The translations under genes were made by a program, and so were the position numbers. The notes beneath the pieces were generated by a model. That model saw nothing but the letters and a program-made list of their open reading frames with translations. It was not told the origin of the DNA and did not search any database. Shown here piece after piece: positions 8,780 to 17,331 of a DNA stretch of 64,000 bases. This stretch comes from Paracoccaceae bacterium (GTDB lineage Bacteria; Pseudomonadota; Alphaproteobacteria; Rhodobacterales; Rhodobacteraceae). The number at the start of each line of letters is the position of its first letter. Positions within the stretch are counted from its first letter, which is position 1. The stretch is taken from positions 62,001-126,000 of the forward strand of contig JALHOL010000010.1 of NCBI GenBank assembly GCA_022843025.1. Reading direction: 5' to 3'.

Positions 8780-8963
8780 GACACAAGGTTAAGAACTATC
8801 CCCCACCCTCGCAAGTCACGAAGCGCCGCTTTCCCCCCCGCCCGCGTCAGACCTTCGTCGCGGGTCACGCTCATGCGCGTCAGGAAAAATAGCCATTCTA
8901 CCGGGAGGATCGCCCGCAAGACCTTGGTATCGCCCACCAAACACACTGTGACCGCACGCAGCC

Positions 8964-8984
8964 CTAACCTGCCGTTAAGGTTAA
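8964..8984 (-). promoter_or_regulatory. Possible CtrA-like motif upstream of moaA
   Basis: On the plus strand CTAA-N7-TTAA is followed by GG and a second TTAA; read on the minus strand it includes TTAACC. This resembles the CtrA box TTAA-N7-TTAA with one mismatch. It lies about 185 bp from the moaA start, in the 295-bp gap between moaA and the AlkD-like gene, and could be chance in an AT-richer gap. Confidence 0.2.
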
Positions 8985-9007
8985 CGTGCGCAGGAAGAAA
9001 AAGCCTA

Positions 9008-9051
9008 TTCATCTTGGCAAAAATACCCTGGGGGTCCGGGGGCAAGCCCCC
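9008..9051 (-). repeat. Rhodobacteraceae-type intergenic repeat, copy 2
   Basis: Read on the minus strand, GGGGGCTTGCCCCC precedes GGACCCCCAGGGTATTTTTG and CCAAGATGAA, the same architecture as 2223-2267. It is just downstream of the AlkD-like gene. The surrounding gap (8780-9074) otherwise holds only short AT-richer sequence. Confidence 0.7.
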
Positions 9052-9074
9052 GGGGCCACCCACCAAGACCACCG

Positions 9075-9746
9075 CTACAGGTACCGCGCCGCTTCCTTCC
9101 GGGCAAAGGACTTCAACCCGGCGCCAGGCCCGTCCAGAAACACCCGCGCCCGCGCGGCATCGTGCTTCGACAGGTCACGCACCCACCAGGCCACCGCCTT
9201 CTGGATGAACCAATCGCGATCCGCCACATAGTCCGCCGCCCATCCCAAGGCACGCTCGCGGATGGCAAGCTCTTGTTCTTTGGGGAAATTCATCTTGGCA
9301 AAGGGCAGGGTGACCACCAGCGCCGCGCGCCGGGTCCACATGTTTTCGCTCGCCGTCCAACCCGCCACTGTCTCGATCCGCGCGGGGTCTGCGGCCAGCC
9401 GCTTCTGGGCGGCAATCGTGGCATGATCGGCCACGGCCCATCCCTCGAACCCCGGCACCCAGGTGCAGATCAGGTCCCACACCGCCCCGTCGGGCCGGAT
9501 GCGCGCCTGCGCCAGCAGCTTTGCCGCCGCCACCATCGCCTCATGGATGCCGCTCTCCCATAGCCCCGCCGCCAGCGCGACCCGCGCCTCGACATCCAAC
9601 TCTGCCCGCCATTCTGCGACCAGTTCCTCGACCTGAGGCACCGTAACCCCCAGATATCGCCGGGAAACCTTGTGATAGGCCGCCATTTCGGCGGCCTTGC
9701 CCGCATCGGCCAAAGCCTCCAGTTGCGCCAGTGCCTCGGAGATCAT
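9075..9746 (-). CDS. DNA alkylation repeat protein (AlkD-like)
   Basis: This 223-aa, all-helical HEAT-like protein of the AlkD superfamily has repeated amphipathic helices: VPQVEELVAEWRAELDVEAR, LAAGLWESGIHEAM and a C-terminal DRDWFIQKAVAWWVRDLSKH segment. Family members excise or bind 3- and 7-alkylated purines by trapping the damaged base on the DNA surface. Catalytic activity cannot be proven from sequence. The ATG overlaps the glmS stop by 4 bp, so it is the last gene of the glmU-glmS transcript. A copy of an intergenic repeat follows it. Confidence 0.85.
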   Translation of the reverse strand: MISEALAQLEALADAGKAAEMAAYHKVSRRYLGVTVPQVEELVAEWRAELDVEARVALAAGLWESGIHEAMVAAAKLLAQARIRPDGAVWDLICTWVPGFEGWAVADHATIAAQKRLAADPARIETVAGWTASENMWTRRAALVVTLPFAKMNFPKEQELAIRERALGWAADYVADRDWFIQKAVAWWVRDLSKHDAARARVFLDGPGAGLKSFARKEAARYL

Positions 9747-11566
9747 TCCACCGTCACCGATTTCGCCAGATTGCGCGGCTGGTCCACATCCGTTCCCTTC
9801 GCAATTGCCGTATGATAGGCCAGCAACTGCGCCGGAATCGCATAAAGGATCGGCGCAAAGGCCGCTGGCACCTCAGGCATGGTCAGCGTCCGCCAGGTGC
9901 CCGCGCCCGCCTCGGCCACCCCGGCCGCATCGGAAATCAGCAGCACCTTGCCATGCCGGGCCATCACCTCCTGCATGTTCGACACCGTCTTGTCGAACAG
10001 CGCGTCACGCGGGGCCAGAACGATCACCGGAACGCGGGCATCAATCAGCGCGATAGGCCCGTGCTTCAATTCGCCCGATGCATAACCTTCGGCATGTATA
10101 TAGCTGATTTCCTTAAGTTTCAGCGCCCCTTCCAGCGCGAGCGGATACATCGCGCCGCGCCCCAGGAACAGAACATCCTGCGCCTCGGCCAGTTCTTCGG
10201 CAATCGCGGCAATCGGGGCCGACAAGGCCAGCGCGTGGTTCATCAACCCCGGCAGATTGCGCAGGCCCGACAGCAGTTCCGCCGCCCCCGCCGCATCCAG
10301 CCGCCCCCGGTCAAGCCCGGCCTTGATCGCCAGCAACGCCAACACCGTCAGCTGGCAGGTAAAGGCTTTGGTGGACGCCACGCCCACCTCCACCCCCGCC
10401 ATGATCGGCAGGCTCAGATCGCTTTCGCGCGCGATCGAAGATGTCGGCACATTCACCACCGAAACGACCTTCGCCACCTTTTCCTTGGCATAGCGCAGCG
10501 CGGCCAGCGTATCCGCTGTCTCGCCCGACTGGCTGACGAAGATCGCCCAACCCTTGTCCGACAAGGGAGGTTCGCGATAGCGGAACTCCGACGCGATGTC
10601 GATTTCGGCGGGCAGTCCGGCGATCTGTTCGAACCAGTATTTCGCCACATGACAGGCAAAGGATGCCGTCCCGCAGGCCACCATCACCACCCGGTCCACC
10701 CCGGCGAAATCCACCCCTTCAGGCAGGTTCAGCGCGGGCACCGCTTTGCCGCCGGTATAGTGCTTCAGCGCATCCGCGATCACCACCGGCTGCTCGGCAA
10801 TCTCCTTGGCCATGAAATGTTTGTAGCCCGCCTTTTCGATGCGCGTCTGATCAATCTGGATCCGCGTTTCGGACCGGTTCGCCCGGCGGTCGGCGGAGTC
10901 AAAGATCTCGGCCCCCTTGCGGGTGATCACCGCCCAGTCGCCCTCTTCCAGATAGGTGATCCGGTCCGTCATCGGCGCCAGCGCGATGGCGTCCGATCCA
11001 ACGAACATCTCGCCCGTGCCATGGCCGATGGCCAAGGGGCTGCCCTTGCGGGCAGCGATCATCAGATCATCCTCGCCATCGAACAGAAAGCACAGCGCAA
11101 AGGCCCCATGCAACCGATGCAGCGTCGCGCGCGCGGCCTCGACCGGCGTCATCCCCCGCGCCATATGCATCTGCGCCAGAAGGGCGATGGTCTCGGTATC
11201 GGTCTGGCTTTCCTGCACATAGCCGGCGGTCGCCAACTCTTCGCGCAATTCGCGAAAGTTCTCGATGATCCCGTTATGCACCACCGCCACCGGCCCCGCA
11301 CGATGAGGATGGGCATTGGTAACCGTTGCCGCGCCATGTGTGGCCCAGCGGGTGTGACCGATGCCCGCCTTCCCGGCGAGCGGTTCATGCACCAACAGAT
11401 CAGACAGGTTCACCAGCTTGCCCACCGCGCGGCGGCGGTCCAGTTTGCCACTGTTCACGGTGGCAATCCCGGCGCTGTCATAGCCGCGATATTCCAGCCG
11501 TTTCAGCGCCTCAACCAGCAGCGGCGCCGCCTCGTGATTACCCAAGACCCCTACAATTCCGCACAT
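9743..11566 (-). CDS. glmS: Glutamine-fructose-6-phosphate aminotransferase (isomerizing)
   Basis: This 607-aa two-domain enzyme starts MCGIVGVLGN, where Cys2 is the glutaminase nucleophile. EYRGYDSAGI and GHTRWATHG lie in the class II amidotransferase domain. Two SIS sugar-isomerase domains follow (SQSGETADTLAAL, VEVGVASTKAFTCQ) and the protein ends in the LAKSVTVE tail. It makes glucosamine-6-phosphate for peptidoglycan and LPS. Its ATG overlaps the last base of the glmU stop, so both enzymes of UDP-GlcNAc synthesis are coupled. No glmS ribozyme is visible upstream; there is no room for one. Confidence 0.98.
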   Translation of the reverse strand: MCGIVGVLGNHEAAPLLVEALKRLEYRGYDSAGIATVNSGKLDRRRAVGKLVNLSDLLVHEPLAGKAGIGHTRWATHGAATVTNAHPHRAGPVAVVHNGIIENFRELREELATAGYVQESQTDTETIALLAQMHMARGMTPVEAARATLHRLHGAFALCFLFDGEDDLMIAARKGSPLAIGHGTGEMFVGSDAIALAPMTDRITYLEEGDWAVITRKGAEIFDSADRRANRSETRIQIDQTRIEKAGYKHFMAKEIAEQPVVIADALKHYTGGKAVPALNLPEGVDFAGVDRVVMVACGTASFACHVAKYWFEQIAGLPAEIDIASEFRYREPPLSDKGWAIFVSQSGETADTLAALRYAKEKVAKVVSVVNVPTSSIARESDLSLPIMAGVEVGVASTKAFTCQLTVLALLAIKAGLDRGRLDAAGAAELLSGLRNLPGLMNHALALSAPIAAIAEELAEAQDVLFLGRGAMYPLALEGALKLKEISYIHAEGYASGELKHGPIALIDARVPVIVLAPRDALFDKTVSNMQEVMARHGKVLLISDAAGVAEAGAGTWRTLTMPEVPAAFAPILYAIPAQLLAYHTAIAKGTDVDQPRNLAKSVTVE

Positions 11567-12921
11567 TATGGATGCCCTTTTGCCGCGTTGGCCTTGATGG
11601 ATTTTAACTTTTCGAACAATTTGGTCGCAAGGCCCGGTTTGTTCACCTGCTTGGCCCGGCCGATGGCCACCGCCTCGGCAGGCACGTCTTCCGTGATCAC
11701 CGACCCCGATCCCGTCAACGCGCCATCGCCCACTGTGACAGGGGCCACCAGCATCGTGTCCGATCCGATAAATGCGCGTTTGCCGATCACCGTGCGGTGC
11801 TTCATCACCCCGTCATAATTGCAGGTGATCGTGCCTGCACCGATGTTGGTGAACTCCCCCACATGGGCGTCGCCCAGATAGGTCAGATGCCCGACCTTCA
11901 CCCCTTCATCGAGGATCGCATTCTTGATCTCGACGAAATTGCCGACATGCACATCTTCGGCCAGTTCCGCGCCGGGGCGCAGCCGGGCGAAGGGCCCGAC
12001 CTGCGCGCCGCGGCTGATGTGGCAGCCTTCCAAATGGCAGAACCCCTTGACCTCGGCCTCGCTCTCGATGGTCACGCCGGGGCCGAAGATCACGTTCGGC
12101 CCGATCACCGCATCGCGACCCACCACCGTATCCAGCGCAAAGAACACCGTTTCGGGCGCGGTCAGCGTCACGCCGTTTTCCAACGCCTCGGCCCGCACAC
12201 GCGCCTGAAAGGCAGCCTCCGCACCGGCCAGTTGCGCGCGGGTGTTCACACCCAGCGTTTCCGCCTCATCGCACAGGATAACCCCCGCTGACAGCCCCTC
12301 TGCCCGCGCCAAGGCCACGATATCGGGCAGATAATATTCGCCCGCCGCATTGTTATTGCCCACAGCCGCGCATAGCCGCAACAAGGTCGCGGTATCCGCA
12401 CAGACCACGCCGGAATTGCACAGCGTGACGGCGCGTTCATCCTCGCTCGCGTCTTTCCATTCGACGATCCGCGCCAGCGCCTCGCCTTCCGCGATCAGGC
12501 GGCCATAGCGGCCCGGATCAGCGGCGTGAAAGCCCAGCACCACCACCGCATGGCGTTTGCGCGCAGCCAGCATCGCCTGAAGCGTTTCTTCCCGGATAAA
12601 GGGCGTATCGCCATAGAGAACCAGCGCATCCCCCGCCACGCCCTGCAACAGCGGTGCCGCCTGCAACACAGCATGGGCTGTGCCCTTCTGTTCGACCTGC
12701 ACCACGGTCTGCGCATCCTCGTCAAAGGCCCGCGCCGATTTCGCCACCGCTTCGGCCCCATGGCCGGTGACCACAACCGTCACCTCGGGTTCCAGCGCGC
12801 GCCCGGCCTGCATGGCGTGATGCAGCAGGGGCGCTGCCCCCACCTTGTGCAGCACCTTGGGCAGGTCGGAATTCATCCGCGTGCCCTGGCCCGCGGCCAG
12901 AATGATAAGCGAGACCGGCAT
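11566..12921 (-). CDS. glmU: Bifunctional UDP-GlcNAc pyrophosphorylase / GlcN-1-P acetyltransferase
   Basis: This 451-aa protein has an N-terminal uridylyltransferase domain with LAAGQGTRMNSDLPKVLHK (nucleotide and Mg binding). The C-terminal left-handed beta-helix shows hexapeptide repeats such as VGHLTYLGDAHVGEFTNIGA and ITCNYDGV. It acetylates glucosamine-1-P and then forms UDP-GlcNAc, the precursor of peptidoglycan and lipid A. It is first in the glmU-glmS-alkD-like operon, divergent from a Gph-like phosphatase gene across 96 bp that must hold both promoters. Confidence 0.97.
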   Translation of the reverse strand: MPVSLIILAAGQGTRMNSDLPKVLHKVGAAPLLHHAMQAGRALEPEVTVVVTGHGAEAVAKSARAFDEDAQTVVQVEQKGTAHAVLQAAPLLQGVAGDALVLYGDTPFIREETLQAMLAARKRHAVVVLGFHAADPGRYGRLIAEGEALARIVEWKDASEDERAVTLCNSGVVCADTATLLRLCAAVGNNNAAGEYYLPDIVALARAEGLSAGVILCDEAETLGVNTRAQLAGAEAAFQARVRAEALENGVTLTAPETVFFALDTVVGRDAVIGPNVIFGPGVTIESEAEVKGFCHLEGCHISRGAQVGPFARLRPGAELAEDVHVGNFVEIKNAILDEGVKVGHLTYLGDAHVGEFTNIGAGTITCNYDGVMKHRTVIGKRAFIGSDTMLVAPVTVGDGALTGSGSVITEDVPAEAVAIGRAKQVNKPGLATKLFEKLKSIKANAAKGHP

Positions 12922-13017
12922 ACTGCCCCTTTCCTTCTTGTTGCGCCCGTTTTACCCCCATTAAGGCGGGCCGCAAGCCTTGCCCGCTTCACGGCTGTTT
13001 ACGGGGTGTTTCAAGCG

Positions 13018-13677
13018 ATGCGGACAGTGATCTTCGATTTGGACGGAACTTTGGCGGATACCTCGGCCGATCTGCTGGCGGCGGCCAATGCCTGTTTCCG
13101 TGATCTGGGCTATGGCGACATGCTGACCCCGGCCGATACACTGACGGCCTTTCATGGCGGCAGGGCCATGCTGCGGCTGGGATTCTCGCGGTTGGGCACG
13201 GTGACAGAGGCGATGATCGATGCGCAATATCCCCGGCTTCTCGTGGCCTATGCCGACGGAATTGACACCCATACCCGGCTTTATCCCGGCGCCATTGCGG
13301 CGGTCGAGGCGCTGCGGGGCAGGGGCTTTGCCACCGCGATCTGCACCAACAAACCCGAAGGTCTGGCCGAAACGCTGGTGGGCCGCCTTGGCATCCGGCC
13401 CCTGTTTGATGCGCTGATCGGGGCCGATACGCTGCCCACGCGCAAACCGGATGTGGCCCCCTATGCGGCCTCGGTCGAACGGGCAGGGGGCAGCGTGGCC
13501 CGCTCAATGCTGATCGGCGACACCGACACGGATCGCAAAACCGCCCGCGCGGCGGGCGTGCCCTGTGCTCTGGTGACCTTCGGCCCCGAGGGGCGCGACA
13601 TCGCGCGCCTTGATCCCGATGCCCTGCTGGACCATTTCGACGATCTGCCGGAACTGGCGGAAAGGCTGGTGATCTGA
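13018..13677 (+). CDS. gph: HAD-superfamily phosphatase (phosphoglycolate phosphatase-like)
   Basis: This 219-aa protein begins MRTVIFDLDGTLADT, with catalytic Asp7 and Asp9, and has an alpha-helical cap. ICTNKPEG (motif II), TRKPDVAPY (motif III Lys) and MLIGDTDTDRKTARAAG (motif IV) follow. Order and size fit phosphoglycolate phosphatase, which removes 2-phosphoglycolate from DNA repair or photorespiration. Related HADs have other substrates. I use ATG 13018 because the homology begins exactly there. The stop shares one base with the next start (TGATG). Confidence 0.87.
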   Translation: MRTVIFDLDGTLADTSADLLAAANACFRDLGYGDMLTPADTLTAFHGGRAMLRLGFSRLGTVTEAMIDAQYPRLLVAYADGIDTHTRLYPGAIAAVEALRGRGFATAICTNKPEGLAETLVGRLGIRPLFDALIGADTLPTRKPDVAPYAASVERAGGSVARSMLIGDTDTDRKTARAAGVPCALVTFGPEGRDIARLDPDALLDHFDDLPELAERLVI

Positions 13678-14906
13678 TGGAACGTTTCATGGGCAGTTTC
13701 ACCCAGCAGGAGCCGATCCCCGAAGAGGGGATCGAGGCCGCGCTTGCCGTCCTGCGCCATGGCCGCCTGCACCGCTACAACACCGCCCCCGGCGAAGTGG
13801 CGGAAACCGCGCTGCTGGAAGATGAATTCGCCGCCCTGACCGGCGCGCGCTATTGCCTTGCCGTGGCCTCGGGCGGGTATTCCATGGCCTGTGCCCTGCG
13901 CGCGGTGGGCGTGGGGGCGGGCGATCCGGTGTTGTCGAATGCCTTCACCCTCGCCCCGGTGCCGGGGGCCATCGCCTCGGTCGGCGCGCAGCCCGTCTTT
14001 GTGGAGGTGACGCCCGATCTGACCATCGACCTCGCGCATCTGGAGGCGAAGGCCATTGAGACCGGCGCGCGCGTCCTGCTGCTGTCGCATATGCGCGGGC
14101 ATGTCTGCGACATGGAGGCGTTGATGGCGCTCTGTGACAGGCGGGGCATCACGGTGATCGAGGATTGCGCCCATACCATGGGCGCCACCTGGCGCGGCGT
14201 GCCGTCGGGGCGGCACGGGCAGGTGGGCTGCTATTCGATGCAGACCTACAAGCACATCAATTCGGGCGAAGGCGGTTTCATCATCACCGATGAACCGCAG
14301 ATCGCCGCGCGCGCTGTGCTGCTGTCCGGCTCCTATATGCTTTACGCCCGTCACCGCGCCGCCCCCCCGCCCGAGGCGTATGACGGCATCAAGCTGGACA
14401 CACCCAATATCTCGGGCCGGATGGATAATCTGCGCGCCGCCATCCTGCGCCCGCAACTCCGCCTGTTGGCAGACCGCGTCGCCAGTTGGGGCGTGCTCTA
14501 CCACATGTTGGAGACGGGCCTTACGGATACGCCCGCGCTGCGGCTGATCCCACGCCCGGAACACGAGGTTTATGTGGGATCATCCTTTCAGTTCCTGCTG
14601 CCGGACTGGCCCGCCGGGCGCATCCGCGCGCTGATCGCGCGTTGTGCCGCGCGGGGGGTGGAACTGAAATGGTTCGGCGCGCCGGACCCGGTCGCTTTTA
14701 CCAGCCGCTATGACCACTGGCGCTATGCCAGCCCTGAACCGCTGCCGCAGACAGATCGCTTGCTGGCCGGGCTGATCGACATGCGGGTGCCGCTGACCTT
14801 TTCGCCCGAGGATTGCGCGCTCATCGCCCGCATCATCCGGGCCGAGGTGCTTGCCGTGCAGCAAAGCGGCGACGAGGCCGAGGCGGCGGTCCCCCTGGCC
14901 GACTGA
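13677..14906 (+). CDS. DegT/DnrJ/EryC1/StrS-family aminotransferase
   Basis: This 409-aa PLP-dependent enzyme of the sugar-aminotransferase type has ARYCLAVASGGYSMACALRA (PLP phosphate loop), IEDCAHTMGATWRG (the Asp/His region contacting PLP) and CYSMQTYKHINSGEGGFI, holding the catalytic Lys in TYKH. Such enzymes aminate keto-sugars for surface polysaccharides, although some are dehydratases or regulators. No sugar-nucleotide pathway is adjacent; its partner is the HAD phosphatase, to which it is translationally coupled. Function beyond the family is unassigned. Confidence 0.87.
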   Translation: MERFMGSFTQQEPIPEEGIEAALAVLRHGRLHRYNTAPGEVAETALLEDEFAALTGARYCLAVASGGYSMACALRAVGVGAGDPVLSNAFTLAPVPGAIASVGAQPVFVEVTPDLTIDLAHLEAKAIETGARVLLLSHMRGHVCDMEALMALCDRRGITVIEDCAHTMGATWRGVPSGRHGQVGCYSMQTYKHINSGEGGFIITDEPQIAARAVLLSGSYMLYARHRAAPPPEAYDGIKLDTPNISGRMDNLRAAILRPQLRLLADRVASWGVLYHMLETGLTDTPALRLIPRPEHEVYVGSSFQFLLPDWPAGRIRALIARCAARGVELKWFGAPDPVAFTSRYDHWRYASPEPLPQTDRLLAGLIDMRVPLTFSPEDCALIARIIRAEVLAVQQSGDEAEAAVPLAD

Positions 14907-14910
14907 CGGA

Positions 14911-15011
14911 CGAAGAATTTTCTGCAAAAATTCTTCGATCCGATCCTTCCGCGAAGGATCGCGATTTCTCGCAGAAAAATCGTCCAGACAGAATTTTCGC
15001 AAAAAATTCTG
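14911..15011. terminator. Four-hairpin array between convergent genes (array A)
   Basis: Four consecutive inverted repeats fill the gap: 14911-14937 (CGAAGAATTTT with CTGCA loop, 11 bp), 14941-14961 (CGATCCTTC/GAAGGATCG), 14962-14982 (CGATTT/AAATCG, imperfect) and 14989-15011 (CAGAATTTT/AAAATTCTG). The stems are AT-rich with runs of T/A in both directions, in an otherwise GC-rich genome. Its place between an aminotransferase (+) and a CreA gene (-) suggests a bidirectional terminator. A related array is at 38350-38450. Confidence 0.75.
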
Positions 15012-15015
15012 CGGC

Positions 15016-15489
15016 TTACTGTGCCGGGGCCGCTTGCCACAGCGGCACGGTGGAAATCGACATCTTGGCCGACCCTTCGGTTATCTCGCGGGCATGGGCC
15101 ACATAGATCAGCGTGTTGTTCCCCTCATCATAGATGCGGGTGACCGAAAGGGTCTTCAGTAGCAGCGATTGGCGTTCGGAAAAGATCTCCTCGCCCTCGG
15201 GGCCGCGCGCAATATCGCCCAGCGTGATCGGCCCTGTCTGGCGGCAGGCGATGGACGAATTCGACGGGTCTTCGAACCAGTTGCCTTGCACCAGACGATC
15301 CAGCGTGGAGCGGTCGAAATAGGCCAGATGGCAGGTCACCCCTGCCACATCGGGATCGGCCAGCGCTTCGATCAGGATGTCATTGCCGATCCAGTCCACC
15401 CCGACAGTTCCCACCTCTTCCGCCAAGGCAGCGCGGGGGAAAAGCGTAAGCGCGATCAGGGCGGCGGCACGCAGGGGCAGGCGGGACAT
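15016..15489 (-). CDS. creA: CreA family periplasmic protein
   Basis: This 157-aa protein has a signal peptide (SRLPLRAAALIALTLFPRAA, cut near ALA-EE). The mature part has the CreA hallmarks VGVDWIGNDILIEALADPDV, GVTCHLAYFDRS and SSIACRQTGPI. CreA is a conserved periplasmic protein of unknown biochemical role in proteobacteria. The start is ATG 15489, with a GAGAAG ribosome site just upstream and a proper signal peptide; a longer frame to 15561 would spoil that signal. It converges on the aminotransferase gene. Confidence 0.88.
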   Translation of the reverse strand: MSRLPLRAAALIALTLFPRAALAEEVGTVGVDWIGNDILIEALADPDVAGVTCHLAYFDRSTLDRLVQGNWFEDPSNSSIACRQTGPITLGDIARGPEGEEIFSERQSLLLKTLSVTRIYDEGNNTLIYVAHAREITEGSAKMSISTVPLWQAAPAQ

Positions 15490-15729
15490 GGCGACTTCTC
15501 CGGTCTGGGACAGGTCGCAGTGAAGCGCAAGCGGCACGCGGATACCAGCCCGGAACCGCAATCGGGGACGCGTTCGGCAGATTCCATCGGCGACTCAAGG
15601 ACCTGCCATCGCGCCTTGCGTGCCGCGCTGCGGCAGAATGTCGGTGTGCTGTGGTATACAAGTCGCAAAGACTGAGGAAGATTGCGCGGATTGCGTTGTC
15701 GCAGCCCCGTCTTTTGCCCCCGCCATTGG

Positions 15730-15758
15730 TTGACCAAGGCCGGGGGGCGGGGTAAACG
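15730..15758 (+). promoter_or_regulatory. nuoA: Candidate promoter of the nuo operon
   Basis: The 337-bp gap between creA and nuoA (15490-15826) holds TTGACC, 17 bp, then TAAACG, about 70 bp upstream of the nuoA start. The spacer is GC-rich, and TTGGT/ACCAA and CCCCGCC/GGCGGGG pairings overlap it. It is a plausible sigma-70-type promoter with a weak -10. I see no gene in this gap. Confidence 0.35.
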
Positions 15759-15826
15759 AAGCGCCAAGAGATCAAGCAGCCCATCCGAGGCCGCAGCTCG
15801 CCAGTCGCCAGCCGAAGGAGCACCTC

Positions 15827-16192
15827 GTGGACCCACTTCTCCGAGAGTATCTTCCAATTCTTATCCTGCTGGCCGTCGCCGTCGGTCTGGGCCTTGTCCT
15901 GCTGCTGGCCGCGGCGCTCATCGCGGTGCGAAATCCCGATCCGGAAAAGGTGTCGGCCTACGAATGCGGCTTTAATGCCTTTGATGACGCGCGGATGAAA
16001 TTCGACGTGCGCTTCTACCTCGTCTCGATCCTGTTCATCATCTTCGATCTGGAAGTGGCCTTCCTCTTTCCCTGGGCCGTCGCCTTTGGCGACATGAGCA
16101 TGACAGGGTTCTGGTCGATGATGGTGTTCCTTGCCGTACTGACCGTCGGCTTTGCCTATGAATGGAAGAAGGGAGCCCTGGAATGGGAGTGA
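15827..16192 (+). CDS. nuoA: NADH-quinone oxidoreductase subunit A
   Basis: This 121-aa membrane subunit of complex I has three transmembrane helices and the conserved loop [20 protein letters not shown], followed by [15 protein letters not shown]. It starts at GTG 15827 with GAAGGAG 6 nt upstream. It opens the nuo operon; its stop lies about 10 bp inside nuoB. NuoA packs at the junction of the membrane and peripheral arms near the quinone site. Confidence 0.97.
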   Translation: MDPLLREYLPILILLAVAVGLGLVLLLAAALIAVRNPDPEKVSAYECGFNAFDDARMKFDVRFYLVSILFIIFDLEVAFLFPWAVAFGDMSMTGFWSMMVFLAVLTVGFAYEWKKGALEWE

Positions 16193-16716
16193 GCACATCG
16201 CCCAACCAAGCGGGCGGCGACCATGAGGTTGCCGTAAAGGCCCTGAACCGCGAATTGCAGGACAAGGGCTTCCTGCTGACCTCGACCGAGGACATTATCA
16301 ACTGGGCGCGGATCGGGTCCCTGCACTGGATGACCTTTGGTCTGGCCTGCTGCGCGGTCGAGATGATGCACACCTCCATGCCGCGCTATGATCTGGAACG
16401 CTTCGGCACAGCGCCCCGCGCCAGCCCGCGGCAATCGGACCTGATGATCGTGGCGGGCACGCTGACCAACAAGATGGCCCCGGCCCTGCGCAAGGTCTAT
16501 GACCAGATGCCCGAGCCGCGCTATGTGATCAGCATGGGGTCCTGCGCCAATGGCGGCGGCTACTACCACTATTCCTATTCCGTCGTGCGCGGCTGCGACC
16601 GGATCGTTCCGGTCGATATCTACGTTCCCGGCTGCCCGCCCACGGCCGAAGCGCTGCTTTACGGCATTCTGCAGTTGCAGCGGAAAATCCGCCGCACCGG
16701 CACCATCACCCGCTAA
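16183..16716 (+). CDS. nuoB: NADH-quinone oxidoreductase subunit B (cluster N2)
   Basis: This protein of about 177 aa carries the tetranuclear cluster N2. The adjacent cysteines in [12 protein letters not shown] (56, 57), Cys121 (GSCANGG) and Cys151 ([11 protein letters not shown]) are the four expected ligands. N2 passes electrons to ubiquinone. The start is taken as ATG 16183, which has GAAGGGAG upstream and overlaps the end of nuoA; an ATG 21 bp earlier is in frame but less well placed. Confidence 0.97.
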   Translation: MGVSTSPNQAGGDHEVAVKALNRELQDKGFLLTSTEDIINWARIGSLHWMTFGLACCAVEMMHTSMPRYDLERFGTAPRASPRQSDLMIVAGTLTNKMAPALRKVYDQMPEPRYVISMGSCANGGGYYHYSYSVVRGCDRIVPVDIYVPGCPPTAEALLYGILQLQRKIRRTGTITR

Positions 16717-16728
16717 GGAAGACACGGC

Positions 16729-17328
16729 ATGTCCGAAGCCTTGCACGAACTGGCGGCCCATATCGCCTTCAAGCAATCCGATGCGGTGCTGTCCAGTGCC
16801 GTCGCCTTTGGCGAACTGACGCTGGATGTTGTGCCGGAACGGCTGGAATCGCTGGTCGAATTCCTGCGCACCGACAGCGCCTGCCGCTTTACCAGTCTGG
16901 TCGACATCACCGCCGTGGATCACCCCGAACGGGCGGAACGGTTCGACCTCGTTTATCACTTCCTGTCGATGTACCAGAACCAGCGTATCCGGCTGAAAAT
17001 GGCCATCGGCGAAGAAGAAATGGTCCCGTCTCTGACCGGGGTCCATCCCTCGGCCAACTGGTTCGAACGCGAAGTGTTCGACATGTTCGGCATCCTGTTT
17101 TCCAACCACCCAGACCTGCGCCGCATCCTGACGGATTACGGCTTTCGTGGCTTTCCGCTGCGCAAGGATTTCCCGACGACCGGCTATACCGAGGTTCGCT
17201 ACGACGAGGCGCAAAAGCGCGTGGTCTATGAACCGGTCAAGCTGGTGCAGGAATACCGTCAGTTCGATTTCATGTCGCCTTGGGAAGGCGCCGAATACAT
17301 CCTTCCCGGCGACGAGAAGAAGGGCTGA
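16729..17328 (+). CDS. nuoC: NADH-quinone oxidoreductase subunit C
   Basis: This 199-aa peripheral-arm subunit (30-kDa family) has the signature [20 protein letters not shown] and [19 protein letters not shown], with [20 protein letters not shown] near the end. It is separate from nuoD, unlike the fused nuoCD of enterobacteria, as usual in alphaproteobacteria. AAGGA precedes the start. Its stop lies 3 bp before a sulfotransferase gene that separates it from nuoD. Confidence 0.97.
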   Translation: MSEALHELAAHIAFKQSDAVLSSAVAFGELTLDVVPERLESLVEFLRTDSACRFTSLVDITAVDHPERAERFDLVYHFLSMYQNQRIRLKMAIGEEEMVPSLTGVHPSANWFEREVFDMFGILFSNHPDLRRILTDYGFRGFPLRKDFPTTGYTEVRYDEAQKRVVYEPVKLVQEYRQFDFMSPWEGAEYILPGDEKKG

Positions 17329-17331
17329 TCC

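Noticed and set aside
8755-9072. 105-codon minus-strand frame upstream of moaA
   Set aside because: Its first codons (GGPGGLPPDPQGIFAKM) are the translated intergenic repeat, a common annotation artefact, and it would overlap the moaA start.
11567-11700. glmS ribozyme upstream of glmS
   Set aside because: glmS starts within the glmU stop, leaving no leader; the ribozyme is typical of Firmicutes.
9731-11818. 695-codon plus-strand frame opposite glmS
   Set aside because: The minus-strand GlmS homology is unambiguous; this frame is Arg/His-rich noise.
15562-15826. Small genes in the creA-nuoA gap
   Set aside because: Frames there are short, lack ribosome sites and show no recognisable protein; the region reads as promoter/leader DNA.
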